Shown here one piece after another: positions 1 to 5,860 of a DNA stretch of 5,881 bases. Position 1 is the first letter of the stretch; every line of letters begins with the position of its first letter. The stretch is from contig DPCK01000034.1 in the NCBI GenBank assembly GCA_003516285.1, forward strand, positions 1 to 5,881, in the 5' to 3' direction. The DNA is from Lutibacter sp. Its GTDB lineage: Bacteria; Bacteroidota; Bacteroidia; Flavobacteriales; Flavobacteriaceae. Both the position numbers and the translations under genes were made by a program. Below the pieces are notes generated by a model that worked only from the letters and a program-made list of their open reading frames with translations, had not been told where the DNA came from and did no database searches.

Positions 1-74
1 AATCGTATCAAAACATTGATAAAATATGTTTTGATAAAATGAATTTCAGAAAAGATATTGGATTTGATCTCTAA
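1..74 (+). CDS. purD: C-terminal end of phosphoribosylamine--glycine ligase (PurD), partial
   Basis: An open frame enters from the left edge and ends at TAA 72-74, giving 23 complete residues that finish FRKDIGFDL. The tail motif (aromatic or Cys)-R-K-D-I-G followed by a few residues is the characteristic C-terminus of PurD; the E. coli enzyme ends with CRKDIGW plus a short tail. PurD joins glycine to phosphoribosylamine using ATP, the second step of de novo purine synthesis, in the cytosol. Only the end of the ATP-grasp protein is visible, so the call rests on one short motif plus its position at a proper stop. The glycosyltransferase frame begins immediately after the stop with no gap, so the two genes are probably co-transcribed. 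The upstream part is outside the window. Confidence 0.7.
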   Translation, partial: SYQNIDKICFDKMNFRKDIGFDL

Positions 75-1121
75 AAAAAAATTCTTGTTGCACCCTTAAA
101 TTGGGGATTGGGACACGCCACGCGTTGCATTCCCATTATTAATGCTTTGTTAAAGGCTAATTACGAACCAATTTTGGCTAGTGATGGTGATACATTGAAG
201 TTGCTTCAAAAGGAATTTCCTTTGTTGAAATGTTTTGAATTGCCTTCATACAATATCAGCTATCCAAAAAATGGTAAAAACCTGACTTTTAAATTGCTGT
301 TGCAACTTCCTGTCATCATTTCAGCCGTTAAAAAGGAACGAAAAATAGTTTCCAAACTTATTGATAAAGAAAACATTGACGGAATTATTTCCGACAATAG
401 GTTTGGCGTTTACAACAAAAAAGCGCCTTCGGTTTATATTACGCATCAACTGAATGTATTGTCGGAAAAAATCACTTTTATCACCTCAAAAATTCATCAG
501 CAATTGATCAAAAAGTTTGACGAATGTTGGGTGCCTGATGTGGAAGGAAACCCAAATTTTTCGGGAGATTTGGGACATTTGAAAAAGCATCGTTTAAACT
601 TAAAATACATCGGAATTTTAAGCCGGTTTCAGCCAAGAAAAATCGAGATTAAATACGATTTATTGCTGTTGCTTTCCGGTCCGGAACCACAAAGAACATT
701 GCTTGAAAATAAATTATTGAAGGAATTACAGCATTTTAAAGGGAAAATATTGATGGTGAGAGGCGTATTAAAATCTGCTTTTGAAATTAACGTGCCTAAC
801 AATTTTAAAATTGTTAATTATATGTTGGCCAATGAGTTGGAAGACGCCATAAACCAGAGCAATTTGGTGATTGCCCGATCGGGATATTCAACCATTATGG
901 ATTTGGCGGTATTGGGAAAAAAGGCTTTTCTTATTCCGACTCCAGGGCAATTTGAGCAGGAATATTTGGCTAAAATGTTGCAAGAAAAATTGGTAGCGCC
1001 TTATGCAACACAAGATGAATTTACGACAGCGAAATTGAGTGATTTAACCAAGTATTCCGGATTTGAAAAAGCGACTTCAACGGTTGATTTAAAGTGGTTC
1101 AAACTTTTCGAGGGTAAATGA
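75..1121 (+). CDS. GT-B glycosyltransferase, MurG/GT28-like; start codon unresolved
   Basis: Predicted cytosolic or membrane-associated enzyme that moves a sugar from a nucleotide donor to an unknown acceptor. The N-terminal Rossmann half opens with a beta strand and a glycine-rich loop, NWGLGHATR (residues 9-17 counting from base 75). The C-terminal half has LLLLLSGPEPQR (196-207), ARSGYST (267-273) and PTPGQFEQEYLA (288-299), the donor-binding pattern of GT28/MurG-type enzymes. At about 348 residues it is a normal length. It is not MurG itself: the motifs differ and no murein cluster surrounds it. The coordinates give the extent of coding sequence. TAA at 72-74 is in frame, no ATG or GTG follows, and the first standard codon, TTG 108, lies inside the glycine-rich loop and would remove the first strand. 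ATT at 81 or a shift in the A run at 73-81 are alternatives. The 3' end overlaps the opposite-strand kinase gene by 33 bp. Confidence 0.8.
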   Translation, partial: KKILVAPLNWGLGHATRCIPIINALLKANYEPILASDGDTLKLLQKEFPLLKCFELPSYNISYPKNGKNLTFKLLLQLPVIISAVKKERKIVSKLIDKENIDGIISDNRFGVYNKKAPSVYITHQLNVLSEKITFITSKIHQQLIKKFDECWVPDVEGNPNFSGDLGHLKKHRLNLKYIGILSRFQPRKIEIKYDLLLLLSGPEPQRTLLENKLLKELQHFKGKILMVRGVLKSAFEINVPNNFKIVNYMLANELEDAINQSNLVIARSGYSTIMDLAVLGKKAFLIPTPGQFEQEYLAKMLQEKLVAPYATQDEFTTAKLSDLTKYSGFEKATSTVDLKWFKLFEGK

Positions 1122-2138
1122 AAATGTGGAGCCTTTTTTGAATTCGCTTTCCACAAAAATGGCTTCATCGTGCGCTTCAATAATGTGTTTTACGATGGCC
1201 AATCCCAATCCCGATCCGCCTTGTTCTCTTGATCTGCTGGAATCTACCCTGTAAAAACGCTCAAAAATTCTTGGAAGGTGTTTGGCTTCAATGCCTTCCC
1301 CATCGTCCGAAACTTTAACCAACAGCTTATCTTTATGAAGTGATTCAATGCTAACCGTGGTTGTGCCGTCAATTTTGCCGTATTTTATGGAGTTTACCAA
1401 CAAATTTGTTAGCACTTGTTCAATCCGTTCCTCATCACCGATGGCTATGATTGGAAATCGGTATTTTTTATTAAAAGCCAGGGTGATATTTCTTTTTTTG
1501 GCTTTCATTTCAAGCAATTCGAACACATTTTGAACCACTTCAACCACATCAAAAGATTCCTTGTTTAAATGTAAATCGGCCGATTCAAGTTTGGAAATCA
1601 AATCTAAATCTTTCACAATCGCAATCAATCGTTCAACGCCTTTATTTGCTCTTTTTATATATTTTTTGCTAATTTTTTTATCATTGATGGCGCCATCGGC
1701 CAAAGTCAATAAATATCCTTGAACCGTAAACAACGGCGTTTTTAATTCGTGTGAAATATTACCCAAAAACTCTCTGCGATAGTCTTCTCTTAAATTTAAA
1801 TTTTTTATTTGAAGTTGCTTGTTTTTAGCAAAAGTTTGCACCACCCTTGAAAGGCTCTCAATATCGGTGGTAATGGGTGTTTTGTTGAAATCGGAGGTAT
1901 CTAAAATAGAAACGCTGTCGTATATTTTTTTAATGCGCTGATAAATAAATTTCTCCAGACGGTATTGGATTATTAAAAAGGTAAAAATAAAAATAACAGC
2001 GATATAAAGCAGTAAATACAAAAGATTAAGTGAAATGTTTAATAAGAAATAGGCCAATAAGATAAGCGCAATCGATATAAAAATGGTGATGAAAATCGAT
2101 GTCCAAAATGCAAAATAATATGTTTTTTTAATCTTCAT
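1089..2138 (-). CDS. Membrane sensor histidine kinase, PhoR-like
   Basis: Autophosphorylates on histidine and passes the phosphate to the response regulator encoded just upstream. Using ATG at 2138 (349 aa), the order is: two transmembrane helices (about residues 8-33 and 39-60) joined by only a few residues; a charged linker without a clear PAS domain; HisKA with FLGNISHELKTPL, phospho-acceptor His130; and HATPase_c with the N box around NLLVNSIKYG (Asn249), G1 DDGEGI, F box FERFYR and G2 GGSGLGLAI. HELKT also carries the E-x-x-T arrangement associated with phosphatase activity, so it may be bifunctional. A TTG one codon earlier (2141) is possible, but ATG is preferred. The start lies inside the 3' end of the regulator gene (11-bp overlap), which implies translational coupling. 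PhoR is the closest named family by domain layout; the true signal cannot be read from sequence. Confidence 0.92.
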   Translation of the reverse strand: MKIKKTYYFAFWTSIFITIFISIALILLAYFLLNISLNLLYLLLYIAVIFIFTFLIIQYRLEKFIYQRIKKIYDSVSILDTSDFNKTPITTDIESLSRVVQTFAKNKQLQIKNLNLREDYRREFLGNISHELKTPLFTVQGYLLTLADGAINDKKISKKYIKRANKGVERLIAIVKDLDLISKLESADLHLNKESFDVVEVVQNVFELLEMKAKKRNITLAFNKKYRFPIIAIGDEERIEQVLTNLLVNSIKYGKIDGTTTVSIESLHKDKLLVKVSDDGEGIEAKHLPRIFERFYRVDSSRSREQGGSGLGLAIVKHIIEAHDEAIFVESEFKKGSTFSFTLEKFEPL

Positions 2139-2823
2139 CAATCACAAATTTGTACCCAACGCCTTTGATGGTTTTAAAATGATCGTCACCCAATTTTTCT
2201 CGCAATTTCCTTATGTGAACATCAATGGTTCTGCCGCCCACAACCACTTCATTACCCCAAACTTGGTTCAAAATATCATCGCGTTTGAACACTTTTCCCG
2301 GTTTAGAGGCCAACAGGGCAAACAGTTCAAATTCTTTACGGGGAAGAGACATTTTATCGCCATTTTTAACAATTACATATTCTTCCCGGTCAATAATAAA
2401 ATCGCCAATTTTAACTTTTTCTGAAGAAGAATTTGAAACATCGTCCACCCTTCTAAGCAATGCTTTTATTTTGCTGATGAGTACTTTTGGTTTGATGGGT
2501 TTGGTAATATAATCATCTGCGCCAACATCAAAACCGGCCATTTGCGAATAATCTTCGCTGCGTGCCGTAAAAAAAGTGACCAGCACATTTTCCAATCCTT
2601 TGGTGGCTCTAATTTTTTCACAGGTTTCAATACCATCCATTTCGGGCATCATAATGTCCAAAATAATTAAATGTGGCTCGTGTTTTTTTGCTTTTTCAAT
2701 GGCTTCAATACCGTTTTTGGCGGTATAAATTTTATACCCTTCGTTTTTCAGGTTGTAACCAACAATTTCTAAAATATCCGGTTCATCATCAACCAAAAGT
2801 ATTTTAATCTCTGAATTTTTCAT
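2128..2823 (-). CDS. OmpR/PhoB-family response regulator
   Basis: Cytosolic DNA-binding regulator (231 aa, typical for the family). The receiver domain (about residues 5-123) has the acidic pair Asp12/Asp13, phospho-acceptor Asp56 in LIILDIMMP, the switch Thr86 in FFTARSE and Lys108 in DYITKPI. A winged-helix effector domain occupies about 136-228, with GRTIDVHIRKLREKLGDD (197-214) as the recognition-helix region and the wing ending GVGYKF. Every catalytic receiver residue is present, so it should be phosphorylated normally. It is the first gene of a two-gene operon with the histidine kinase, its evident partner. A TAnnTTTG promoter sits about 30 bp ahead of the ATG. The pair resembles PhoB/PhoR, but no phosphate transport or pho genes are in the window, so the symbol is withheld. 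Confidence 0.94.
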   Translation of the reverse strand: MKNSEIKILLVDDEPDILEIVGYNLKNEGYKIYTAKNGIEAIEKAKKHEPHLIILDIMMPEMDGIETCEKIRATKGLENVLVTFFTARSEDYSQMAGFDVGADDYITKPIKPKVLISKIKALLRRVDDVSNSSSEKVKIGDFIIDREEYVIVKNGDKMSLPRKEFELFALLASKPGKVFKRDDILNQVWGNEVVVGGRTIDVHIRKLREKLGDDHFKTIKGVGYKFVIDED

Positions 2824-2853
2824 ACTTGGCGCTATTTATATCTTAAAAGCATT

Positions 2854-2881
2854 CAAAAGTAGTCATAATTTTTTTCAGCAA
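2854..2881 (-). promoter_or_regulatory. Predicted Bacteroidota-type promoter for the two-component operon
   Basis: Read on the minus strand, TACTTTTG (2861-2854) is an exact match to the TAnnTTTG -7 element, with TTG (2881-2879) 17 bp upstream as the -33 element. A second TTTG lies at 2887-2884 with a 22-bp spacer. Transcription would start near 2847, giving a leader of roughly 25 nt before the ATG at 2823. The motif match is seen directly; promoter activity is inferred. No clear PhoB-like direct repeat (pho box) was recognised. Confidence 0.6.
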
Positions 2882-2981
2882 TGCAAAAGAAGTCCGTTTT
2901 TCAAAATTATAACAATAAGATAACATAAAACTTACAATTGCTTAATTTCGACATAAGGCACTTTTTAATCTTAAGTATACA

Positions 2982-3007
2982 TTGATCCGATTTAATTAGT
3001 ACATTTA
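2982..3007 (+). promoter_or_regulatory. Possible promoter for the exonuclease gene
   Basis: TACATTTA (3000-3007) matches TAnnTTTG at all but the last base, with TTG at 2982-2984. The 15-bp spacer is shorter than the usual 17-23. It lies only 14 bp ahead of the ATG at 3022, so the leader would be very short. This is the best candidate in the divergent intergenic region, but it is weak. Confidence 0.3.
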
Positions 3008-3021
3008 TCTTTAAAAAAGCG

Positions 3022-3741
3022 ATGAATACAACCTTGAATTTCGAAAATATCCTATTTTTAGATATTGAAACCGTCCCTGAAGTTGAAAATTTTTCTGAAT
3101 TGTCTGAAGAAAAACAGGAACTTTTTACCCAAAAAACAGCCTATCAGCGCAAGGAAGAAATGACTTCCAGTGAGTTTTACGAACGTGCAGGAATTTGGGC
3201 TGAGTTTGGCAAAATCGTTTGTATCTCCGTCGGGTATTTTGTCAATTTTAAGTCTGCAAACAGAACATTTCGCGTCACCTCTTTTTTTGGAGATGATGAA
3301 GTAGTTATTTTAAACGGATTTAAAAAGCTGCTGGTAAGCCATTTTAACAAACCCGAGCATATTTTATGCGCCCACAACGGCAAAGAATTTGATTTCCCTT
3401 ATATTGCCCGCAGAATGATTATCAATCAAATTGCGTTGCCTGAAAAACTGAATTTATTCGGAAAAAAACCTTGGGAAATAGCGCATTTAGACACTATGGA
3501 AATGTGGAAATTTGGTGATTACAAACATTACACTTCCCTAAAATTGCTCACCTTAATTTTAAATATTCCTTCACCCAAAGACGACATTAGCGGGAGCGAA
3601 GTTTGTGGCGTTTATTACAAAGAAAAAGACGTGGCACGCATTGCAATTTACTGTGAAAAAGACACCATTGCCGTTGCCCAATTGCTGTTGCGATTCAACA
3701 ATGAACCGCTAATTGATGAATTGAACATTGTTCACGTTTAA
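3022..3741 (+). CDS. 3'-5' exonuclease, DnaQ-like superfamily, PolB-type (DNA_pol_B_exo2-like)
   Basis: Predicted cytosolic metal-dependent nuclease that removes nucleotides from 3' ends. The 239-aa protein is essentially one RNase H-fold exonuclease domain with all catalytic acids: Exo I FLDIET (Asp14, Glu16), Exo II AHNGKEFDFPYI (Asn119, Asp124) and Exo III YCEKD (Tyr210, Asp214, the YxxxD form). HLDTMEMW (Asp157) lies between Exo II and Exo III. There is no polymerase domain, so this is a stand-alone proofreading-like nuclease of the type annotated as predicted PolB-associated 3'-5' exonuclease. Whether it acts on DNA or RNA cannot be told from sequence. ATG 3022 is the first start and leads straight into the first beta strand. 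The gene is transcribed divergently from the two-component operon and followed by a 411-bp gap, so it is probably a single-gene unit. Confidence 0.88.
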   Translation: MNTTLNFENILFLDIETVPEVENFSELSEEKQELFTQKTAYQRKEEMTSSEFYERAGIWAEFGKIVCISVGYFVNFKSANRTFRVTSFFGDDEVVILNGFKKLLVSHFNKPEHILCAHNGKEFDFPYIARRMIINQIALPEKLNLFGKKPWEIAHLDTMEMWKFGDYKHYTSLKLLTLILNIPSPKDDISGSEVCGVYYKEKDVARIAIYCEKDTIAVAQLLLRFNNEPLIDELNIVHV

Positions 3742-3812
3742 GTGGATTTTTGTTAACTTCTACTCTGAAATCGTAATAAATATTATAAGTTATATTACAA
3801 AAAACTGTAACT

Positions 3813-3850
3813 CCCTGCCGCCTAATTGTTTAAGGTCGGGATTATTTATT
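3813..3850 (+). terminator. Possible terminator after the exonuclease gene
   Basis: An imperfect hairpin forms between CCG-CC-T-AA (3818-3825) and TTA-A-GG-T-CGG (3830-3839), closing a loop of about four bases and containing one or two bulges. It is followed by a T-rich but not pure T tract (3841-3850). It lies about 75 bp after the exonuclease stop and is the only GC-rich stem in the gap. The bulges make this a low-confidence call. Confidence 0.3.
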
Positions 3851-4014
3851 TGGCGAATTAAAATTTTAGTGTTTTGAATTGTCAAACTTTGTTTGAGCTT
3901 GTTGGGTGTCAAAAATATAAGGTTTACCAATCGTTAATTTCCTTTTTCTGAAAAATCGGGAGGTTTCCAAGAAATATCCATATAATTCAGGGATGAAGCT
4001 TATAGGGTATAAAA

Positions 4015-4046
4015 TTGTTTTAACGCTCTTATTATTTTTATATTTG
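4015..4046 (+). promoter_or_regulatory. Predicted promoter for the dehydrogenase-VOC gene
   Basis: TATATTTG (4039-4046) is an exact TAnnTTTG -7 element, and TTG (4015-4017) lies 21 bp upstream as the -33 element, within the spacing used in flavobacteria. Transcription would start near 4053, at the left arm of the inverted repeat at 4054. That leaves a leader of about 145 nt before the ATG at 4198. No equally good promoter occurs closer to the gene; TGACTTTG at 4139-4146 has one mismatch and no -33 partner. Confidence 0.5.
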
Positions 4047-4053
4047 CATCAAT

Positions 4054-4115
4054 CATTGGGTTGTTTTTTTTTGCAATTGCAAAAAGTTGATTTTTGGTTC
4101 GTAACCCAATGGGTT
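4054..4115 (+). repeat. Nested palindromes in the predicted 5' leader
   Basis: CATTGGGTT (4054-4062) and AACCCAATG (4103-4111) form a perfect 9-bp inverted repeat. Inside the 40-base loop is a perfect 18-bp palindrome, TTTTTGCAATTGCAAAAA (4068-4085). The right arm is also part of AACCCA-A-TGGGTT (4103-4115), a second palindrome with one central base. As RNA this could fold into a long stem with an inner hairpin; as DNA it has the dyad symmetry of regulator binding sites. The repeats are seen directly; the role is unknown. No known riboswitch family was recognised. Confidence 0.55.
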
Positions 4116-4197
4116 TTATTAAATTACCCCTAACATAATGACTTTGCCCTGATTGGGGAATTTAAAGAAGAAACCAATAACTAGAAAAGACCAACAA

Positions 4198-5544
4198 ATG
4201 AAAGTCCTTTTGATAGACAGCAATCACCCAATTCTGCAATCCGGTTTGGAAAAACTGGGCTGCATTTGCGAGGAAGATTACTTTTCAACCAAACAGCAAA
4301 TTGAAGAAAAAATAAGCGATTATGATGGCATTGTCATTAGAAGCAGGTTTAACATCGACCAGCAATTTTTAGAAAAAGCCGCAAATTTAAAATTTATTGC
4401 CCGTGTTGGTGCCGGATTGGAAAGCATTGATGTTGACTATGCCGAAAAAATGGGAATTGAATTAATTTCAGCACCCGAAGGCAACAGAAATGCCGTTGGC
4501 GAACACGCGCTGGGAATGATTTTGGCCTTGTTCAACAACCTAAAAAAAGCCGATCTGGAAATTAGAGGCGGAAAATGGTTACGGGAAGCCAACAGGGGAA
4601 TTGAATTGGATGGCAGAACGGTTGGCATTATCGGTTATGGAAATATGGGGAAAGCTTTTGCGAAAAAATTAAAAGGCTTTGAGGTTGAAGTGATTTGTTA
4701 CGACATCAAAGAAGGTGTTGGCGATGAAAATTGCAAACAGGTTTCTCTGGAAGAATTACAGGAAAAAACCGATGTGTTGAGTTTGCATACTCCCTTCAAC
4801 AAACTGTCTCACCATATGATAAATGCGCAATTTATCAGTAATTTTAAAAAACCTTTTTACCTCATAAATACAGCACGAGGTTCTGCTGTTGTTACCGATG
4901 ATTTGGTTGAAGCGCTTAGAAATAAAAAAATATTGGGTGCTTGTTTGGATGTGCTTGAATATGAAAAATTGTCTTTTGAAAATCTGTTTGAAAACGATTC
5001 TTTTCCCGAAGCTTTTGATTATTTAATTCAGTCAGAAAATGTGTTGCTTTCGCCACATATTGCGGGCTGGACGGTTGAATCTAAACTGAAACTGGCGCAA
5101 ACGATTGTTGATAAAGTGGATTCCTTGTTTTTTTCAAAAGAAGTGGCAGAAACTGAATTGAAAAGAGTTACAGGCATTGGCGGACTTTTTTTTAAATCGG
5201 ATGATCCGGCCAAGCTGAAAGAATGGTATAAAAAACATCTTAATTTTAACGTAGATGATTGGGGCTCCACATTTTGGTGGAAAGACAATAGTGGAAATCC
5301 GGCTTGTACGCAATGGAGTATTTTTAAGAGTGATACGGTTTATTTTTCTCCTTCAACAAAAGATTTTATGTTTAATTACAGGGTTGAAGATTTAAATTTA
5401 CTTTTAAATAAACTAAAACAAGAAGGCGTTGCTGTAATTGGAGAAATTGAAGAATATGACTATGGAAAATTTGGTTGGATTTTAGATCCGGAAGGAAATA
5501 AAATTGAACTTTGGGAACCAAAAGATGTTGCTTTTTTGTCTTAA
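4198..5544 (+). CDS. Fusion: SerA-like D-2-hydroxyacid dehydrogenase + C-terminal glyoxalase/VOC-fold domain
   Basis: The 448-aa protein joins two complete domains. Residues 1-315 form an NAD-dependent D-2-hydroxyacid dehydrogenase like 3-phosphoglycerate dehydrogenase: ARVGAGLESID (68-78), nucleotide-binding GYGNMG (146-151), Asp169 favouring NAD over NADP, and catalytic Arg227 (NTARGS), Glu256 (DVLEYE) and His287 (SPHIAG). There is no ACT regulatory domain, so serine feedback of the E. coli type is not expected. Residues 322-441 form a VOC (glyoxalase/bleomycin-resistance) domain running from KRVTGIGG through EWYKKHLNF to LDPEGNKIELWEP, where Glu437 sits at the usual metal-ligand position; the first-strand ligand is not obvious. 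The VOC part begins just where a free-standing protein would start. ATG 4198 is chosen because it leads directly into the first strand (MKVLLIDSN); TTG 4153 would add 15 polar residues. The exact substrates are not determinable. Confidence 0.85.
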   Translation: MKVLLIDSNHPILQSGLEKLGCICEEDYFSTKQQIEEKISDYDGIVIRSRFNIDQQFLEKAANLKFIARVGAGLESIDVDYAEKMGIELISAPEGNRNAVGEHALGMILALFNNLKKADLEIRGGKWLREANRGIELDGRTVGIIGYGNMGKAFAKKLKGFEVEVICYDIKEGVGDENCKQVSLEELQEKTDVLSLHTPFNKLSHHMINAQFISNFKKPFYLINTARGSAVVTDDLVEALRNKKILGACLDVLEYEKLSFENLFENDSFPEAFDYLIQSENVLLSPHIAGWTVESKLKLAQTIVDKVDSLFFSKEVAETELKRVTGIGGLFFKSDDPAKLKEWYKKHLNFNVDDWGSTFWWKDNSGNPACTQWSIFKSDTVYFSPSTKDFMFNYRVEDLNLLLNKLKQEGVAVIGEIEEYDYGKFGWILDPEGNKIELWEPKDVAFLS

Positions 5545-5569
5545 AATATTTTGTAGATTTATACCTTTA
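5536..5569 (+). promoter_or_regulatory. Possible promoter for the TM2 gene
   Basis: TACCTTTA (5562-5569) differs from TAnnTTTG only in the last base, with TTG (5536-5538) 23 bp upstream, at the long end of accepted spacing. It is placed 12 bp ahead of the ATG at 5582. Read-through from the upstream fusion gene, whose stop is 37 bp away, is an equally good explanation for expression. Confidence 0.25.
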
Positions 5570-5581
5570 AAAAGTAAAATT

Positions 5582-5860
5582 ATGGAAGTATTAGACGATT
5601 ACGGGAATGTAATTCCAAAAAGTAGTCAAGAAAGCAAAAGAGTTTTGGCAGGTGTGCTGGGAATTCTTTTAGGGGTTTTTGGTATCCACAAATTTGTGCT
5701 TGGTTACACAAATGAAGGCATTATTTTATTGATAATTAGCTTGGTAACTTGCGGTATTGCCGGCAGTATTATGGGGTTAATTGAAGGTATTGTTTACCTT
5801 ACAAAATCTGATGAAGAATTTGTTTATATGTACCAAACCAATAAAAAAGCGTGGTTTTAA
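5582..5860 (+). CDS. TM2 domain-containing small membrane protein
   Basis: A 92-aa inner-membrane protein. After a polar N-terminus (residues 1-20) come two hydrophobic helices (about 21-40 and 46-72) separated by a short turn, with the TM2 signature GVFGIHKFVLG (31-41): glycine-rich helix, His, aromatic residue, then LG. The C-terminus carries TKSDEEFVYMY, the conserved tail of bacterial TM2 proteins. The molecular role of bacterial TM2 proteins is not established. ATG 5582 is preferred over an in-frame ATG at 5504, because the earlier start would overlap the end of the upstream gene by 41 bp and add a stretch with no TM2 similarity. It lies 37 bp downstream of the fusion gene on the same strand and may share its transcript. 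Confidence 0.88.
   Translation: MEVLDDYGNVIPKSSQESKRVLAGVLGILLGVFGIHKFVLGYTNEGIILLIISLVTCGIAGSIMGLIEGIVYLTKSDEEFVYMYQTNKKAWF

Larger units (their letters stand above)
3742..4152. other. 411-bp intergenic region with several inverted repeats and no convincing gene
   Basis: No gene can be supported here. The left part (3753-3900) holds three small inverted repeats: GTAATA/TATTAC (3773-3778 with 3793-3798), an imperfect CCG-CC/GG-CGG stem (3818-3839) and TCAAAC-TTT-GTTTGA (3882-3896). The middle (about 3866-4048) is free of stops in one minus-strand frame for 60 codons, and in one plus-strand frame from about 3919 to 4130, but without plausible starts except an ATG at 3993. The right part holds a promoter (4015-4046) and nested palindromes (4054-4115). 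It could be a decayed gene, an interspersed non-coding repeat, or simply 3' and 5' untranslated sequence. Confidence 0.6.

Noticed and set aside
1348..1533. Plus-strand open frame of 61 codons
   Set aside because: It lies wholly inside the histidine kinase gene on the other strand, whose catalytic motifs are intact; no recognisable protein features.
2179..2512. Two overlapping plus-strand open frames (81 and 95 codons)
   Set aside because: Both are antisense shadows of the response regulator gene, which has a full set of receiver and winged-helix motifs.
3177..3383. Minus-strand open frame of 68 codons
   Set aside because: Shadow of the exonuclease gene between Exo I and Exo II; no independent features.
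4054..4111. Inverted repeats as the ends of an insertion sequence or MITE
   Set aside because: Only 58 bp lie between the outer edges, there is no target-site duplication (flanks ataaT/Ggttt-type bases do not match), and the location in the predicted leader favours a regulatory or structural reading.
4153..4197. TTG 4153 as start of the dehydrogenase fusion gene
   Set aside because: It would add 15 polar residues before the MKVLLIDSN strand where such dehydrogenases normally begin, and an ATG is available at 4198.
4437..4628. Minus-strand open frame of 63 codons
   Set aside because: Shadow of the dehydrogenase gene; the sense strand encodes conserved NAD-domain sequence here.
5028..5288. 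Minus-strand open frame of 86 codons
   Set aside because: It spans the dehydrogenase-VOC junction on the opposite strand and has no recognisable protein features; the sense frame explains the openness.
5504..5581. ATG 5504 as start of the TM2 protein
   Set aside because: It would overlap the end of the fusion gene by 41 bp and add 26 residues unrelated to TM2 proteins; ATG 5582 gives the standard short polar N-terminus.
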